Shown: positions 1 through 6,639 of the stretch, in pieces | How positions within the stretch are numbered: position 1 is the stretch's first letter | Layout: every line of letters starts with the position of its first letter | DNA from: Amycolatopsis thermoflava N1165 | Lineage (GTDB): Bacteria; Actinomycetota; Actinomycetes; Mycobacteriales; Pseudonocardiaceae | DNA length: 64,000 nucleotides | Assembly: GCF_000473265.1 (NCBI RefSeq) | Contig: NZ_KI421511.1 | Span: forward strand, 6,401,809-6,465,808 | Reading direction: 5' to 3' | Made by a program: the position numbers and the translations under genes | Notes under the pieces: generated by a model | What the model saw: the letters and a program-made list of their open reading frames with translations, nothing else | Told to the model about the DNA's origin: nothing | Databases searched by the model: none

Positions 1-1222
1 TCAGCTCGGCGATGCTCAGCCGCAGGACGCCGAGGTCGAGCACCTTGCCCGCGGTGTCCGAGACCTGCTGCAGGCCCTTCTGCGCGGTGGCGACCAGGCC
101 GCCGACCACCGGCAGGTCCTCCAGCGGGCCGAACTGCTGGGACAGGCCGGACAGCGGCAGTCCGATCGGGATGTCCTTCGTCGGGTTGGTCGCGTCGAGC
201 GTGTAGAGCACCTTGCCCTGCCGCTCGATCGTGATCACCGGCGCCGTGTACTCGACCTTCGAGGTCTTCTCGTCGCCGGTCGAGGTGACCTTCAGGGTCG
301 GCTGGCTGACGACCTTCAGCGTCAGCTCCAGCGGGGTGCCCTTGAGGATCTCGATGTCCGCGGCCTGCAGCGTGGAGACCGACTGGACCGCCTTGTTCGG
401 CGAACCGGGGATGTCGACCAGCTGCACCACCGACCGCGACGACAGCGTGTTCGGCAGGCTGAGCACGGAGTTCGTGCCGTCGGCCTTGGTCTGGTTGCCG
501 CCGCTGAGCAGGCCGCCGAGGGTCTGCAGGCCCTGCGCCGGGTCGAAACCGTCGGCCAGCTGCACGTTCTGCAGGTCGAGGCCGTCGATCGGCAGGTTGG
601 GCAGTGACGGGATGGCGTTGAGCAGCGACAGGCTCGCCAGGGAGGTGCTGGCGTCGGCGATGGTGCCGACGCACGGGCCGAGCGTCGGGCTGTAGCGGGC
701 GTGCACCTTGCCGTTCAGCAGGCCGACGTTGAGCAGCGGGTTCTCCGGCGCGTTGAGGCCGCCGGTGAGCGGCTTCTCGTTGTCCGGCAGCGCGGTCTGC
801 ACGAGGCTGCCCGGCGCCTGCGGCGCGTTCCCGCCGATCGCGAGCCCGAGCGGGGAGGACTGGGCGATCGACTTCTCGTAGCTGAGCAGCGCCTCGGAGT
901 TCGCCTGCGCGCTGGACAGGCCCATCCCGGCTTCGAGCGCCGACTGCTTGGGCAGCTGCTCGCCGTAGCCGGGCAGGATCGTGCTGGTCGGGACCGAGTT
1001 CGGCAGCAGGCGCAGCACACCGAGCGCGGCGGCCGCGTCGGCGACCGCGTGGCCTAGTGGCTGCGGACCCTCCTGGCCGACGAACGGTGGCTGCCCCGGG
1101 TTGGCCGGCTGCGGGGTCGGGGTGGTGGGGATCGTGCTCTGCGCCACGGCGGGCGTGGCCGACAGGACGAGCACGGCCGCGGCGACCGGCAGCGCCAGCG
1201 CGCGAGGCATGCGTCGACGCAT
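1..1222 (-). CDS. Secreted protein of unknown function, 3' end beyond window
   Basis: An open frame runs leftwards from ATG 1222 through 407 codons and leaves the window without a stop, so the C-terminus is missing. The start is supported by GGAGG nine bases upstream; a second ATG at 1210 is an alternative. Residues 1 to about 27 form a Sec signal peptide: MRRRM, a hydrophobic Ala/Leu/Val core, then an A-V-A cleavage site. A Pro-rich linker follows, and the rest is a Leu/Gly/Ala/Asn/Ser-rich extracellular domain with few charges, rich in short L-P-N-L and L-L-N-x type motifs, which suggests a beta-rich or repeated-loop fold. No catalytic motif or sortase signal is visible in the part present. 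I do not recognise the family. It is probably a cell-surface or exported protein; its role is unknown. Confidence 0.75.
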   Translation of the reverse strand, partial: MRRRMPRALALPVAAAVLVLSATPAVAQSTIPTTPTPQPANPGQPPFVGQEGPQPLGHAVADAAAALGVLRLLPNSVPTSTILPGYGEQLPKQSALEAGMGLSSAQANSEALLSYEKSIAQSSPLGLAIGGNAPQAPGSLVQTALPDNEKPLTGGLNAPENPLLNVGLLNGKVHARYSPTLGPCVGTIADASTSLASLSLLNAIPSLPNLPIDGLDLQNVQLADGFDPAQGLQTLGGLLSGGNQTKADGTNSVLSLPNTLSSRSVVQLVDIPGSPNKAVQSVSTLQAADIEILKGTPLELTLKVVSQPTLKVTSTGDEKTSKVEYTAPVITIERQGKVLYTLDATNPTKDIPIGLPLSGLSQQFGPLEDLPVVGGLVATAQKGLQQVSDTAGKVLDLGVLRLSIAEL

Positions 1223-1337
1223 GTGGAAGGTCCTCCCAGTACGACCGGGCCGATCTTCGAGTGACCGGCGTCGCACAGCCTAACGACGCGGGGGGTGCTG
1301 AAGTGACGCGAACGGGGCCGCTACACTAGTTCGTGTT

Positions 1338-1411
1338 GCCGCCTTAGCTCAGTCGGCCAGAGCGGCTCACTCGTAATGAGCAGGTCAGGGGTTCGATTCC
1401 CCTAGGCGGCT
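1338..1411 (+). tRNA. tRNA-Thr (anticodon CGT)
   Basis: A complete cloverleaf is visible. The acceptor stem is GCCGCCT (1338-1344) with AGGCGGC (1404-1410) and discriminator T1411. The D arm is GCTC/GAGC. The anticodon stem GCTCA/TGAGC encloses the loop CTCGTAA with anticodon CGT at 1372-1374, reading ACG threonine codons. The T arm is AGGGG-TTCGATT-CCCCT. The 3' CCA is not encoded. Confidence 0.97.
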
Positions 1412-1420
1412 CCGGCAACG

Positions 1421-1452
1421 GTCGGGGGCTCTCCACTCGGAGGGCCCCCGAC
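1421..1452 (+). terminator. Terminator hairpin after tRNA-Thr
   Basis: GTCGGGGGC (1421-1429) pairs perfectly with GCCCCCGAC (1444-1452) ten bases after the tRNA. There is only a weak T run downstream (GTCGTTTC), as is usual for high-GC actinobacteria. Confidence 0.7.
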
Positions 1453-1465
1453 GTCGTTTCCGGCC

Positions 1466-1471
1466 TAGGCT
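1466..1471 (+). promoter_or_regulatory. -10 box TAGGCT of a probable leaderless promoter
   Basis: TAGGCT fits the actinobacterial TAnnnT -10 element. It ends eight bases before the ATG at 1480, with no ribosome-binding site between, so transcription probably starts at or next to the start codon. Confidence 0.5.
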
Positions 1472-1479
1472 CTCCGGCC

Positions 1480-2265
1480 ATGGCCCGCCGCTCCGAGACG
1501 ATCAGTCCGACCGCCCACTACACCGGCTTCGTGTGGGTGCGCAGCGGGCTCTCCGACCCCGCCTTCGCCACCGCCGAGGGACGCGTCCTGCACGGGCTGC
1601 TGCGGCCGCTGATGGCAGCCAGCGGCGCGCTGGGCGGGCCGACGCTCGACGGCTTCCTGCTGGCCCGGCACCGCCTGATCGACCGGCTCCTCACCGACGC
1701 CGTCGAGCGCGACGGGATCACCCAGGTCGTCGAGATCGCGGCCGGGCTGTCCGCCCGCGGCTGGCGCTTCACCCGCCGCCACCCCGGCCTCATCTACCTC
1801 GAAGCGGACCTGCCGGACATGGCCGAGCGCAAACGCCGCACCCTGCGTGGCGCGCTTCCGACCGGGCCCGGGCACCGCGTGGCCGAACTGGACGTCCTCG
1901 ACGAGACCGGTCTGGACCGGCTGGTGGCCGACCTCGACCCGGCCCGCGGGCTGGTGATCGTCACCGAAGGGCTGGTCAACTACTTCGACGAGCCGGCGGT
2001 GCGGGCGATGTGGGCGCGCTTCGCCAGGGCGCTGGGCCGGTTCGAGCGCGGCCGGTACCTGTCCGACCTGCACCTGGCCACTTCCGACTTCGCGGTGCGG
2101 GCGTTCGTCCGGGCGCTGTCGGCGTTCGTGCGCGGGCAGGTGCACCTGCACTTCACGGGTGCGGCCGAGGCGGAGGCGGCGCTACTCGCGGCCGGATTCG
2201 GCCGGGCGGTGCTGCACGTCCCGCCGGAGACGGGGCTCGTCCGGGTCGTCGAGGCCACGCCCTAG
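1480..2265 (+). CDS. LCM/PPM-type class I SAM-dependent methyltransferase
   Basis: The 261-residue protein resembles the leucine carboxyl methyltransferase-like family of actinobacterial O-methyltransferases. The SAM-binding motif I region is near residues 88-97 (VVEIAAGLSARG). An acidic strand with L-E-A-D-L (about 108-112) and the D-M-A-E-R-K motif follow, and VTEGLVNYF near 160 matches the VxEGLxxYL motif of the family. Its substrate cannot be read from the sequence. The start is the only ATG before the conserved domain and sits just behind a -10 box, so the mRNA is probably leaderless. Its last 84 bases overlap the 3' end of the convergent membrane protein gene. Confidence 0.8.
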   Translation: MARRSETISPTAHYTGFVWVRSGLSDPAFATAEGRVLHGLLRPLMAASGALGGPTLDGFLLARHRLIDRLLTDAVERDGITQVVEIAAGLSARGWRFTRRHPGLIYLEADLPDMAERKRRTLRGALPTGPGHRVAELDVLDETGLDRLVADLDPARGLVIVTEGLVNYFDEPAVRAMWARFARALGRFERGRYLSDLHLATSDFAVRAFVRALSAFVRGQVHLHFTGAAEAEAALLAAGFGRAVLHVPPETGLVRVVEATP

Positions 2266-2871
2266 CAGCCGGTCGAGCAGCATCGCGCCGAACGCGAGCG
2301 CGAGGAACAGCACCGCGATCACCAGGCAGTTCACCGCCACCCGCCCGTACCCGAGCGCGGTCACGTCGATGAACGGGTACGGGTAGAAGCCGTCGACCGC
2401 GCCGCGGACCAGCGTGAACGCCACCCACGCGACCGGGTAGACCACCGACCAGCCGATGATCCGCGGGGTGACCGCGCGGCGCGGCCCGAACAGCAGCCAC
2501 CCGAGCACCCCGAGCAGCGGGGACGCGGTGTGCAACAGGAAGTCGGCCACCCACGCCCAACCGGTGAGGTCCTGAAGGTCGGCCAGCACGAGGTGGAACA
2601 CGATGCCGGTGATCGCGATCGCGAGCACGCCGTCCAGCCGCAGGGTGCGGAACACTGTGGACGTCCGCAGTGGACGGATCGCCAGCAGCAGACTCGTGAA
2701 TCCCACGATCAGGTTGGACTGGATCGTGAAGTAGGCGAACACGTTGGCCATCCGCGCGGCCGCGGACTCGTAGCGGCCGCCCATCACGCCCGAGGTGACG
2801 AACAGCTGTGTGACCACGCCGGTCAGCACCACCAGGGCGTGCAGCCCGAACCAGACGCGAGCGATCCTCAT
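2182..2871 (-). CDS. Pr6Pr family (FAR-17a/AIG1-like) integral membrane protein
   Basis: The 229-residue protein has about six predicted membrane segments. It starts MRIARVWFGLHALVVL, and the Y-F-T-I-Q-S-N and Y-P-Y-P-F-I-D motifs are typical of actinobacterial Pr6Pr (TIGR/DUF) proteins, distantly related to androgen-induced AIG1-type hydrolases. The function in bacteria is not established. The start at ATG 2871 is chosen because it opens directly into the first membrane helix; the open frame further upstream is GC-rich noise. The last 28 codons overlap the convergent methyltransferase gene and encode a charged tail. No operon partner lies nearby. Confidence 0.8.
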   Translation of the reverse strand: MRIARVWFGLHALVVLTGVVTQLFVTSGVMGGRYESAAARMANVFAYFTIQSNLIVGFTSLLLAIRPLRTSTVFRTLRLDGVLAIAITGIVFHLVLADLQDLTGWAWVADFLLHTASPLLGVLGWLLFGPRRAVTPRIIGWSVVYPVAWVAFTLVRGAVDGFYPYPFIDVTALGYGRVAVNCLVIAVLFLALAFGAMLLDRLLGRGLDDPDEPRLRRDVQHRPAESGRE

Positions 2872-3036
2872 GCTCGCAACGTAACCGCTCCGGCACTTCC
2901 GGTGACGCTCGACACACCGGCGGCCGCGAATAGTCCCGGCGATCACCGGCAAGCCACCCGGTGAGGCCGAAAACGGCTTCGCGCAAGGAGAAAACGCCTC
3001 ATCTACCGCTCGTCGGTAGAGAAAGGACGATCGAGA

Positions 3037-3297
3037 ATGCGCATGATCACTCGCACTGTCGCCGCCGGCGCCATCGCCCTGCCGCTGACGCTCGGGGCCG
3101 CCGGGATCGCCTCCGCGGACACCGTCGAGGAGCACGAGGGTGTCGCCTACCAGCAGGTGTCGGCGACGGCGGGCCCGGACGGCGCGTCGTACAGCGCCAC
3201 CGCCGCGGCCGCCGAGGAAGGCACGCACGCCGACCACGACGGCACGTACGCCGACCAGGACGATGACGGCGGTCTGCTGGACATCCTGGGTCTGTGA
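3037..3297 (+). CDS. Small secreted acidic protein, unknown function
   Basis: This 86-residue protein starts at ATG 3037 behind AAAGGA at a nine-base spacing. Residues 1-27 form a clear Sec signal peptide ending A-S-A before D28. The mature part is about 59 residues, acidic and rich in Ala, Asp, His and Gly. It has two H/Y-A-D-H/Q-D-type stretches and ends GGLLDILGL. The short Asp/His clusters could bind metal, but this is inference. No homologous domain is recognised. It is a monocistronic gene closed by a strong hairpin. Confidence 0.75.
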   Translation: MRMITRTVAAGAIALPLTLGAAGIASADTVEEHEGVAYQQVSATAGPDGASYSATAAAAEEGTHADHDGTYADQDDDGGLLDILGL

Positions 3298-3313
3298 CGC
3301 GCACCCGTCCGGA

Positions 3314-3342
3314 CGGCCCCCGGGACGAGCACCCGGGGGCCG
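3314..3342 (+). terminator. Terminator hairpin after the small secreted protein
   Basis: CGGCCCCCGGG (3314-3324) and CCCGGGGGCCG (3332-3342) form an 11-bp perfect stem with a seven-base loop, 16 bases after the stop codon. A poly-T tail is absent. Confidence 0.75.
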
Positions 3343-3403
3343 TTCAGGACAGCGGTCCCGAAGGTTAGGCTGGGCGTCCTCGTCGTTCCAGGAGGACACC
3401 GCA

Positions 3404-3985
3404 GTGACCGTCACCCCGCCGGGGCAGCGCGAGCGGCTTTCGCCGAACCAGCTCGCCAAGCAGGAGCAGATCGTCGAAGCCGCCCGGCAGGTGCTGGCCA
3501 GGGACGGGCTCGCCGGGTGCACCGCCCGCGCCATCGCCGACGCGAGCCCGCTCACCAAGAGCGCGATCCACTACTACTTCAGCGACACCGACGTGCTCGT
3601 CGACCGCGCGATGGCCGCGCACGTCACGACGTTCCTCGACGACCTCCGCGGGGTGGCCGCCCGCCACGACGACCCGCGGGACAAGCTGTGGGCGGTCCTG
3701 GAGGCCTACCTCGACGCCTTCACCGAGCGCCCCAACTCCGCGTTCCTCTGGTTCGAGTACTGGATCGCCGTCAGCAGGGCCGACCACCCGGAGGCGATCG
3801 AGGCGATGCTCCGGTCGGTCACCGAACTGCTCACCGAACTGCTGGCGGACGTCGGCGTCATCGACCCGCGGGCCCGCGCCCGTGCCCTGATGTCCTACCT
3901 GCTCGGCGCGGTCGTGCAGCAGCGCGTCCGGCGGCGCCCGTTCGCCACCCTCCGTGAGGAGATCGAGTCGCTCTGCCTGCCCTAA
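3404..3985 (+). CDS. TetR/AcrR family transcriptional regulator
   Basis: The 193-residue protein has an N-terminal TetR helix-turn-helix at about residues 20-65: QIVEAARQVLARDGLAGCTARAIA, then the recognition helix region KSAIHYYFSDTDVLVD. An all-helical ligand and dimerisation domain follows, containing F-L-W-F-E-Y-W, and resembles the TetR C-terminal domain of BetI/YcdC-like regulators. The start is GTG 3404 behind GGAGG (3391-3395). Its stop codon overlaps the -10 box of the next gene, gamma carbonic anhydrase, so the two may be read separately. The ligand and target are unknown. Confidence 0.88.
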   Translation: MTVTPPGQRERLSPNQLAKQEQIVEAARQVLARDGLAGCTARAIADASPLTKSAIHYYFSDTDVLVDRAMAAHVTTFLDDLRGVAARHDDPRDKLWAVLEAYLDAFTERPNSAFLWFEYWIAVSRADHPEAIEAMLRSVTELLTELLADVGVIDPRARARALMSYLLGAVVQQRVRRRPFATLREEIESLCLP

Positions 3986-3988
3986 GGT
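3983..3988 (+). promoter_or_regulatory. -10 box TAAGGT upstream of gamma carbonic anhydrase gene
   Basis: TAAGGT contains the TAA stop of the TetR gene and ends seven bases before ATG 3996. There is no Shine-Dalgarno sequence, so a leaderless mRNA is likely. Confidence 0.5.
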
Positions 3989-3995
3989 TCCGGGT

Positions 3996-4517
3996 ATGCC
4001 TCTGTTCTCCTTCGAGGGCGTGAGCCCCACCGTGCACCCGGACGCCTGGATCGCGCCCACCGCGACCCTGATCGGCGACGTCGTGATCGAAAAGGACGTC
4101 TCCATCTGGTACGGCGCGGTGCTCCGGGCCGACTTCGGCAAGATCATCGTGCGCGAGGGCGCCAACATCCAGGACAACTCCGTGGTCCACGTGAACACCG
4201 GCGTGTGCGAGATCGGCCGCAACGTCACCGTCGGCCACATGTGCCTCGTGCACGACTGCACGGTCGGCGAGCAGGCCCTGATCGGCAACGGCTCGACCGT
4301 GCTGGACCAGTCGGTGATCGGCGAGCGCGCGCTGATCGCCGCCGGCTCCACGGTCACGCCCGGCACCCAGGTGCCGCCGGAGGTCATCGCGATGGGCAGC
4401 CCGGCCAAGAAGTTCGTGCCGCTGACCGACTCCGCGAGAGGCTGGGTCGACCACAACGCGGCCATCTACCAGCAGCTCGCGCGGCGGCACGCGGAAGGTG
4501 TCGCACCCGTCGACTAA
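3996..4517 (+). CDS. Gamma-class carbonic anhydrase-like protein (left-handed beta-helix)
   Basis: The 173-residue protein is built of hexapeptide repeats ([LIV]-G-x-x-x-x) forming a left-handed beta-helix from about residue 15 to 150. Candidate metal ligands typical of gamma carbonic anhydrases are present: H66 in the VVHVN strand, and H84 and H89 in VGHMCLVHDC. R47 and D49 of VLRADFG match the conserved Arg/Asp pair that binds bicarbonate. In other actinobacteria the family is annotated as gamma-CA or YrdA-like acyltransferase fold; actual hydratase activity is not assured. It precedes the glyA riboswitch and is probably transcribed on its own. Confidence 0.88.
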   Translation: MPLFSFEGVSPTVHPDAWIAPTATLIGDVVIEKDVSIWYGAVLRADFGKIIVREGANIQDNSVVHVNTGVCEIGRNVTVGHMCLVHDCTVGEQALIGNGSTVLDQSVIGERALIAAGSTVTPGTQVPPEVIAMGSPAKKFVPLTDSARGWVDHNAAIYQQLARRHAEGVAPVD

Positions 4518-4529
4518 GCTGGGCGCACA

Positions 4530-4612
4530 GCAACTTGCGACTGGCGCCGTAGAGGTGGAGCACCACCGGGAAGCGACCGACGAGGCCGGCACCGCGCGCC
4601 TGGGTGTGGCCA
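4530..4612 (+). ncRNA. ZTP (pfl) riboswitch controlling glyA
   Basis: The leader between the gamma-CA stop and glyA carries the hallmarks of the ZTP/ZMP-sensing pfl RNA. These are GCGACTGGCG (4537-4546), a GGTGG/CCACC hairpin (4554-4566) followed by CGGGAAGCGAC (4566-4576), a variable linker, and the 3' element CCGCGCGCCTGGGT (4592-4605). This family senses 5-aminoimidazole-4-carboxamide ribotides, which build up when 10-formyl-tetrahydrofolate is short, and switches on one-carbon genes such as glyA, folD and purH. The RNA ends about 20 bases before the glyA start, so control could be at ribosome access. No uridine-rich terminator is seen in the leader. Confidence 0.85.
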
Positions 4613-4629
4613 GTGTCAGGAGTAGGAAG

Positions 4630-5898
4630 ATGACGCACCAGCCAGCCATCCCCGAGCTCACCGCTGCCGACCCGCAGATCGCCGGACTCGTCGAGGACGA
4701 GGCGCGCCGCCAGGCGGAGAAAATCCGCCTCATCGCCTCCGAGAACTACGTCTCCCAGGCGGTGCTGGAGGCCACCGGCTCCGTCCTCACCAACAAGTAC
4801 TCCGAGGGCTACGCGGGCAAGCGGTACTACGAGGGCCAGCAGTTCATCGACCAGGTCGAGCGGCTCGCGATCGAGCGCGCCAAGGCGCTGTTCGGCGTCG
4901 ACCACGCCAACGTGCAGCCGTACTCGGGCTCGCCCGCGAACCTGGCCGCCTACCTCGCGTTCGCCAGCCCCGGCGACACGGTGATGGGCATGGCGCTGCC
5001 CGACGGCGGCCACCTCACCCACGGCTGGTCGGTGTCGGCCACCGGCAAGTGGTTCAACCCGGTCCGCTACGGCGTGCGCAAGGAGACCGGCCGCGTCGAC
5101 CTCGACCAGGTCCGCGAGCTGGCGCTGGAGCACCGCCCGAAGCTGATCTTCGCCGGTGGCACCGCGATCCCGCGCACCATCGACTTCCCGGCCTTCGCGG
5201 AGATCGCGAAGGAGGTCGGCGCCGTGCTGGTGGCCGACATCGCGCACATCGCCGGCCTGGTCGCCGGTGGCGCGCACCCGTCGCCGGTCGGCCACGCGCC
5301 GGTCATCACCACCACCACGCACAAGACCCTGCGCGGCCCGCGCGGCGCGATGATCATGACCGACGCCGACCACGCGAAGGCCATCGACAAGGCCGTGTTC
5401 CCCGGTCTGCAGGGCGGCCCGCACAACCACACGACGGCCGCCATCGCCGTCGCGCTGGGCGAGGCGGCCAAGCCGGAGTTCCGCGACTACGCCCACGCGA
5501 TCGTGGCGAACGCCAAGGCGCTGGCCGAGGCCCTGATCGAGCGCGGCTTCGATCTGGTGTCCGGCGGCACCGACAACCACCTGCTGCTGGTCGACCTGAC
5601 CAGCAAGCAGATCGGTGGCAAGCCGGCCGCGCAGGCGCTGGACCGCGCCGGCATCGAGCTGAACTACAACACGGTGCCGTTCGACCCGCGCAAGCCGTTC
5701 GACCCCTCCGGCATCCGGCTGGGCACCGCGGCCATCACCACCCGCGGGCTCACGCCGGAGCACCAGCCGCAGATCGCCGAGTGGATCGACCGCTCGATCG
5801 CCGCGGCCGCCGCGAACGACGAGGACGCGATCAACAAGATCGCCGGCGAGGTCCGCGACCTCCTGGCCGCGTACCCGATCCCCGGCTACCGGGCCTGA
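4630..5898 (+). CDS. glyA: Serine hydroxymethyltransferase
   Basis: The 422-residue enzyme is full length and PLP-dependent. It interconverts serine and glycine while charging tetrahydrofolate to 5,10-methylene-THF. Family signatures are present: LIASENYVS near the N-terminus, NKYSEGYAGKRYYEGQ, the PLP-lysine motif TTTTHKTLRGPRG (Lys in HKTLRGPRG), and the C-terminal RLGTAAITTRGL. The start ATG 4630 lies behind AGGAG at 4617-4621; the open frame extends further upstream but would run through the riboswitch. A ZTP riboswitch precedes it and a bidirectional terminator follows. Confidence 0.98.
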   Translation: MTHQPAIPELTAADPQIAGLVEDEARRQAEKIRLIASENYVSQAVLEATGSVLTNKYSEGYAGKRYYEGQQFIDQVERLAIERAKALFGVDHANVQPYSGSPANLAAYLAFASPGDTVMGMALPDGGHLTHGWSVSATGKWFNPVRYGVRKETGRVDLDQVRELALEHRPKLIFAGGTAIPRTIDFPAFAEIAKEVGAVLVADIAHIAGLVAGGAHPSPVGHAPVITTTTHKTLRGPRGAMIMTDADHAKAIDKAVFPGLQGGPHNHTTAAIAVALGEAAKPEFRDYAHAIVANAKALAEALIERGFDLVSGGTDNHLLLVDLTSKQIGGKPAAQALDRAGIELNYNTVPFDPRKPFDPSGIRLGTAAITTRGLTPEHQPQIAEWIDRSIAAAAANDEDAINKIAGEVRDLLAAYPIPGYRA

Positions 5899-5900
5899 GC

Positions 5901-5950
5901 ACAAACGAAAGCGCCCCTTCCCCGTGCGGGGAAGGGGCGCTTTCGTTTGT
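5901..5950. terminator. Bidirectional terminator between glyA and ppa
   Basis: This is a perfect inverted repeat of two 23-base arms (5901-5923 and 5928-5950) with a GTGC loop. Arm ends are A-rich on the left and T-rich on the right, so each strand reads as a GC stem followed by T-rich sequence. It lies exactly between the convergent glyA and ppa stop codons. Confidence 0.93.
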
Positions 5951-5956
5951 CCGCAC

Positions 5957-6475
5957 TCAGTGGTGCTCGCCGCCCTCGGCGGCCTCCTTCGCGAGCCGGT
6001 CGATCTCACGCTGGTAGGAGCGCTTGATCTCGGCCTCCGCCTCGGCGCGGCCCACCCACTGCGAGCCCTCGACGCTCTTGGCCGGCTCCAGGTCCTTGTA
6101 GACCTGGAAGAAGTGCTCGATCTCCAGCTTGTGGAACTCGTTCAGGTGGTGGATGTCGCGCAGGTGCTCCAGCCGCGGGTCGTCGGACGGCACCGCGAGG
6201 ACCTTGTCGTCCGGCCCCTTCTCGTCCGTCATCCGGAACATGCCGATCGCGCGGCAGCGGATCAGGCAGCCCGGGAACGTCGGCTCCTGGACGAGCACCA
6301 GCACGTCGAGCGGGTCGCCGTCCTGCCCAAGGGTGTCGTCGATGAAGCCGTAGTCGGCCGGGTACTGGGTGGCCGTGAACAGGGTCCGGTCCAGGCGGAT
6401 GCGACCGGTCTTGTGGTCCACCTCGTACTTGTTGCGCTCCCCCTTGGGGATTTCGATCGTGGCGTCGAACTCCAC
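5957..6475 (-). CDS. ppa: Inorganic pyrophosphatase (family I)
   Basis: The 172-residue cytoplasmic enzyme hydrolyses pyrophosphate to phosphate and drives biosynthetic reactions. It begins [20 protein letters not shown], almost identical to mycobacterial Ppa. The catalytic signature [10 protein letters not shown] is at about residues 52-61 (Mg-binding Asp residues). K, Y and E of the active site lie in KGERNKYE and in the PADYGFI region. A His- and Glu-rich tail ends GGEHH. It is convergent with glyA and divergent from dacB. The 164-bp gap to dacB holds a TTGACA at 6597-6602 but no convincing -10 partner. Confidence 0.97.
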   Translation of the reverse strand: MEFDATIEIPKGERNKYEVDHKTGRIRLDRTLFTATQYPADYGFIDDTLGQDGDPLDVLVLVQEPTFPGCLIRCRAIGMFRMTDEKGPDDKVLAVPSDDPRLEHLRDIHHLNEFHKLEIEHFFQVYKDLEPAKSVEGSQWVGRAEAEAEIKRSYQREIDRLAKEAAEGGEHH

Positions 6476-6639
6476 GGCGTCCTCGCTGACCTCGTCTTTT
6501 CCCGCCGGTACCGGCGGCTTACGGTTTCGCTAACTTGTTCTCACTAGTGTGGACCACGCGCCGTTGGGAAGTCGCACCGATGTCGTCTTGACAACAGTGA
6601 GTTTGCCCGCGGTGTGTCGCCGGTCTGGAGGAGGGGTGC

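Noticed and set aside
6597..6602. TTGACA as -35 box for dacB
   Set aside because: No TAnnnT sequence occurs at 16-19 bases downstream, so a promoter is not supported.
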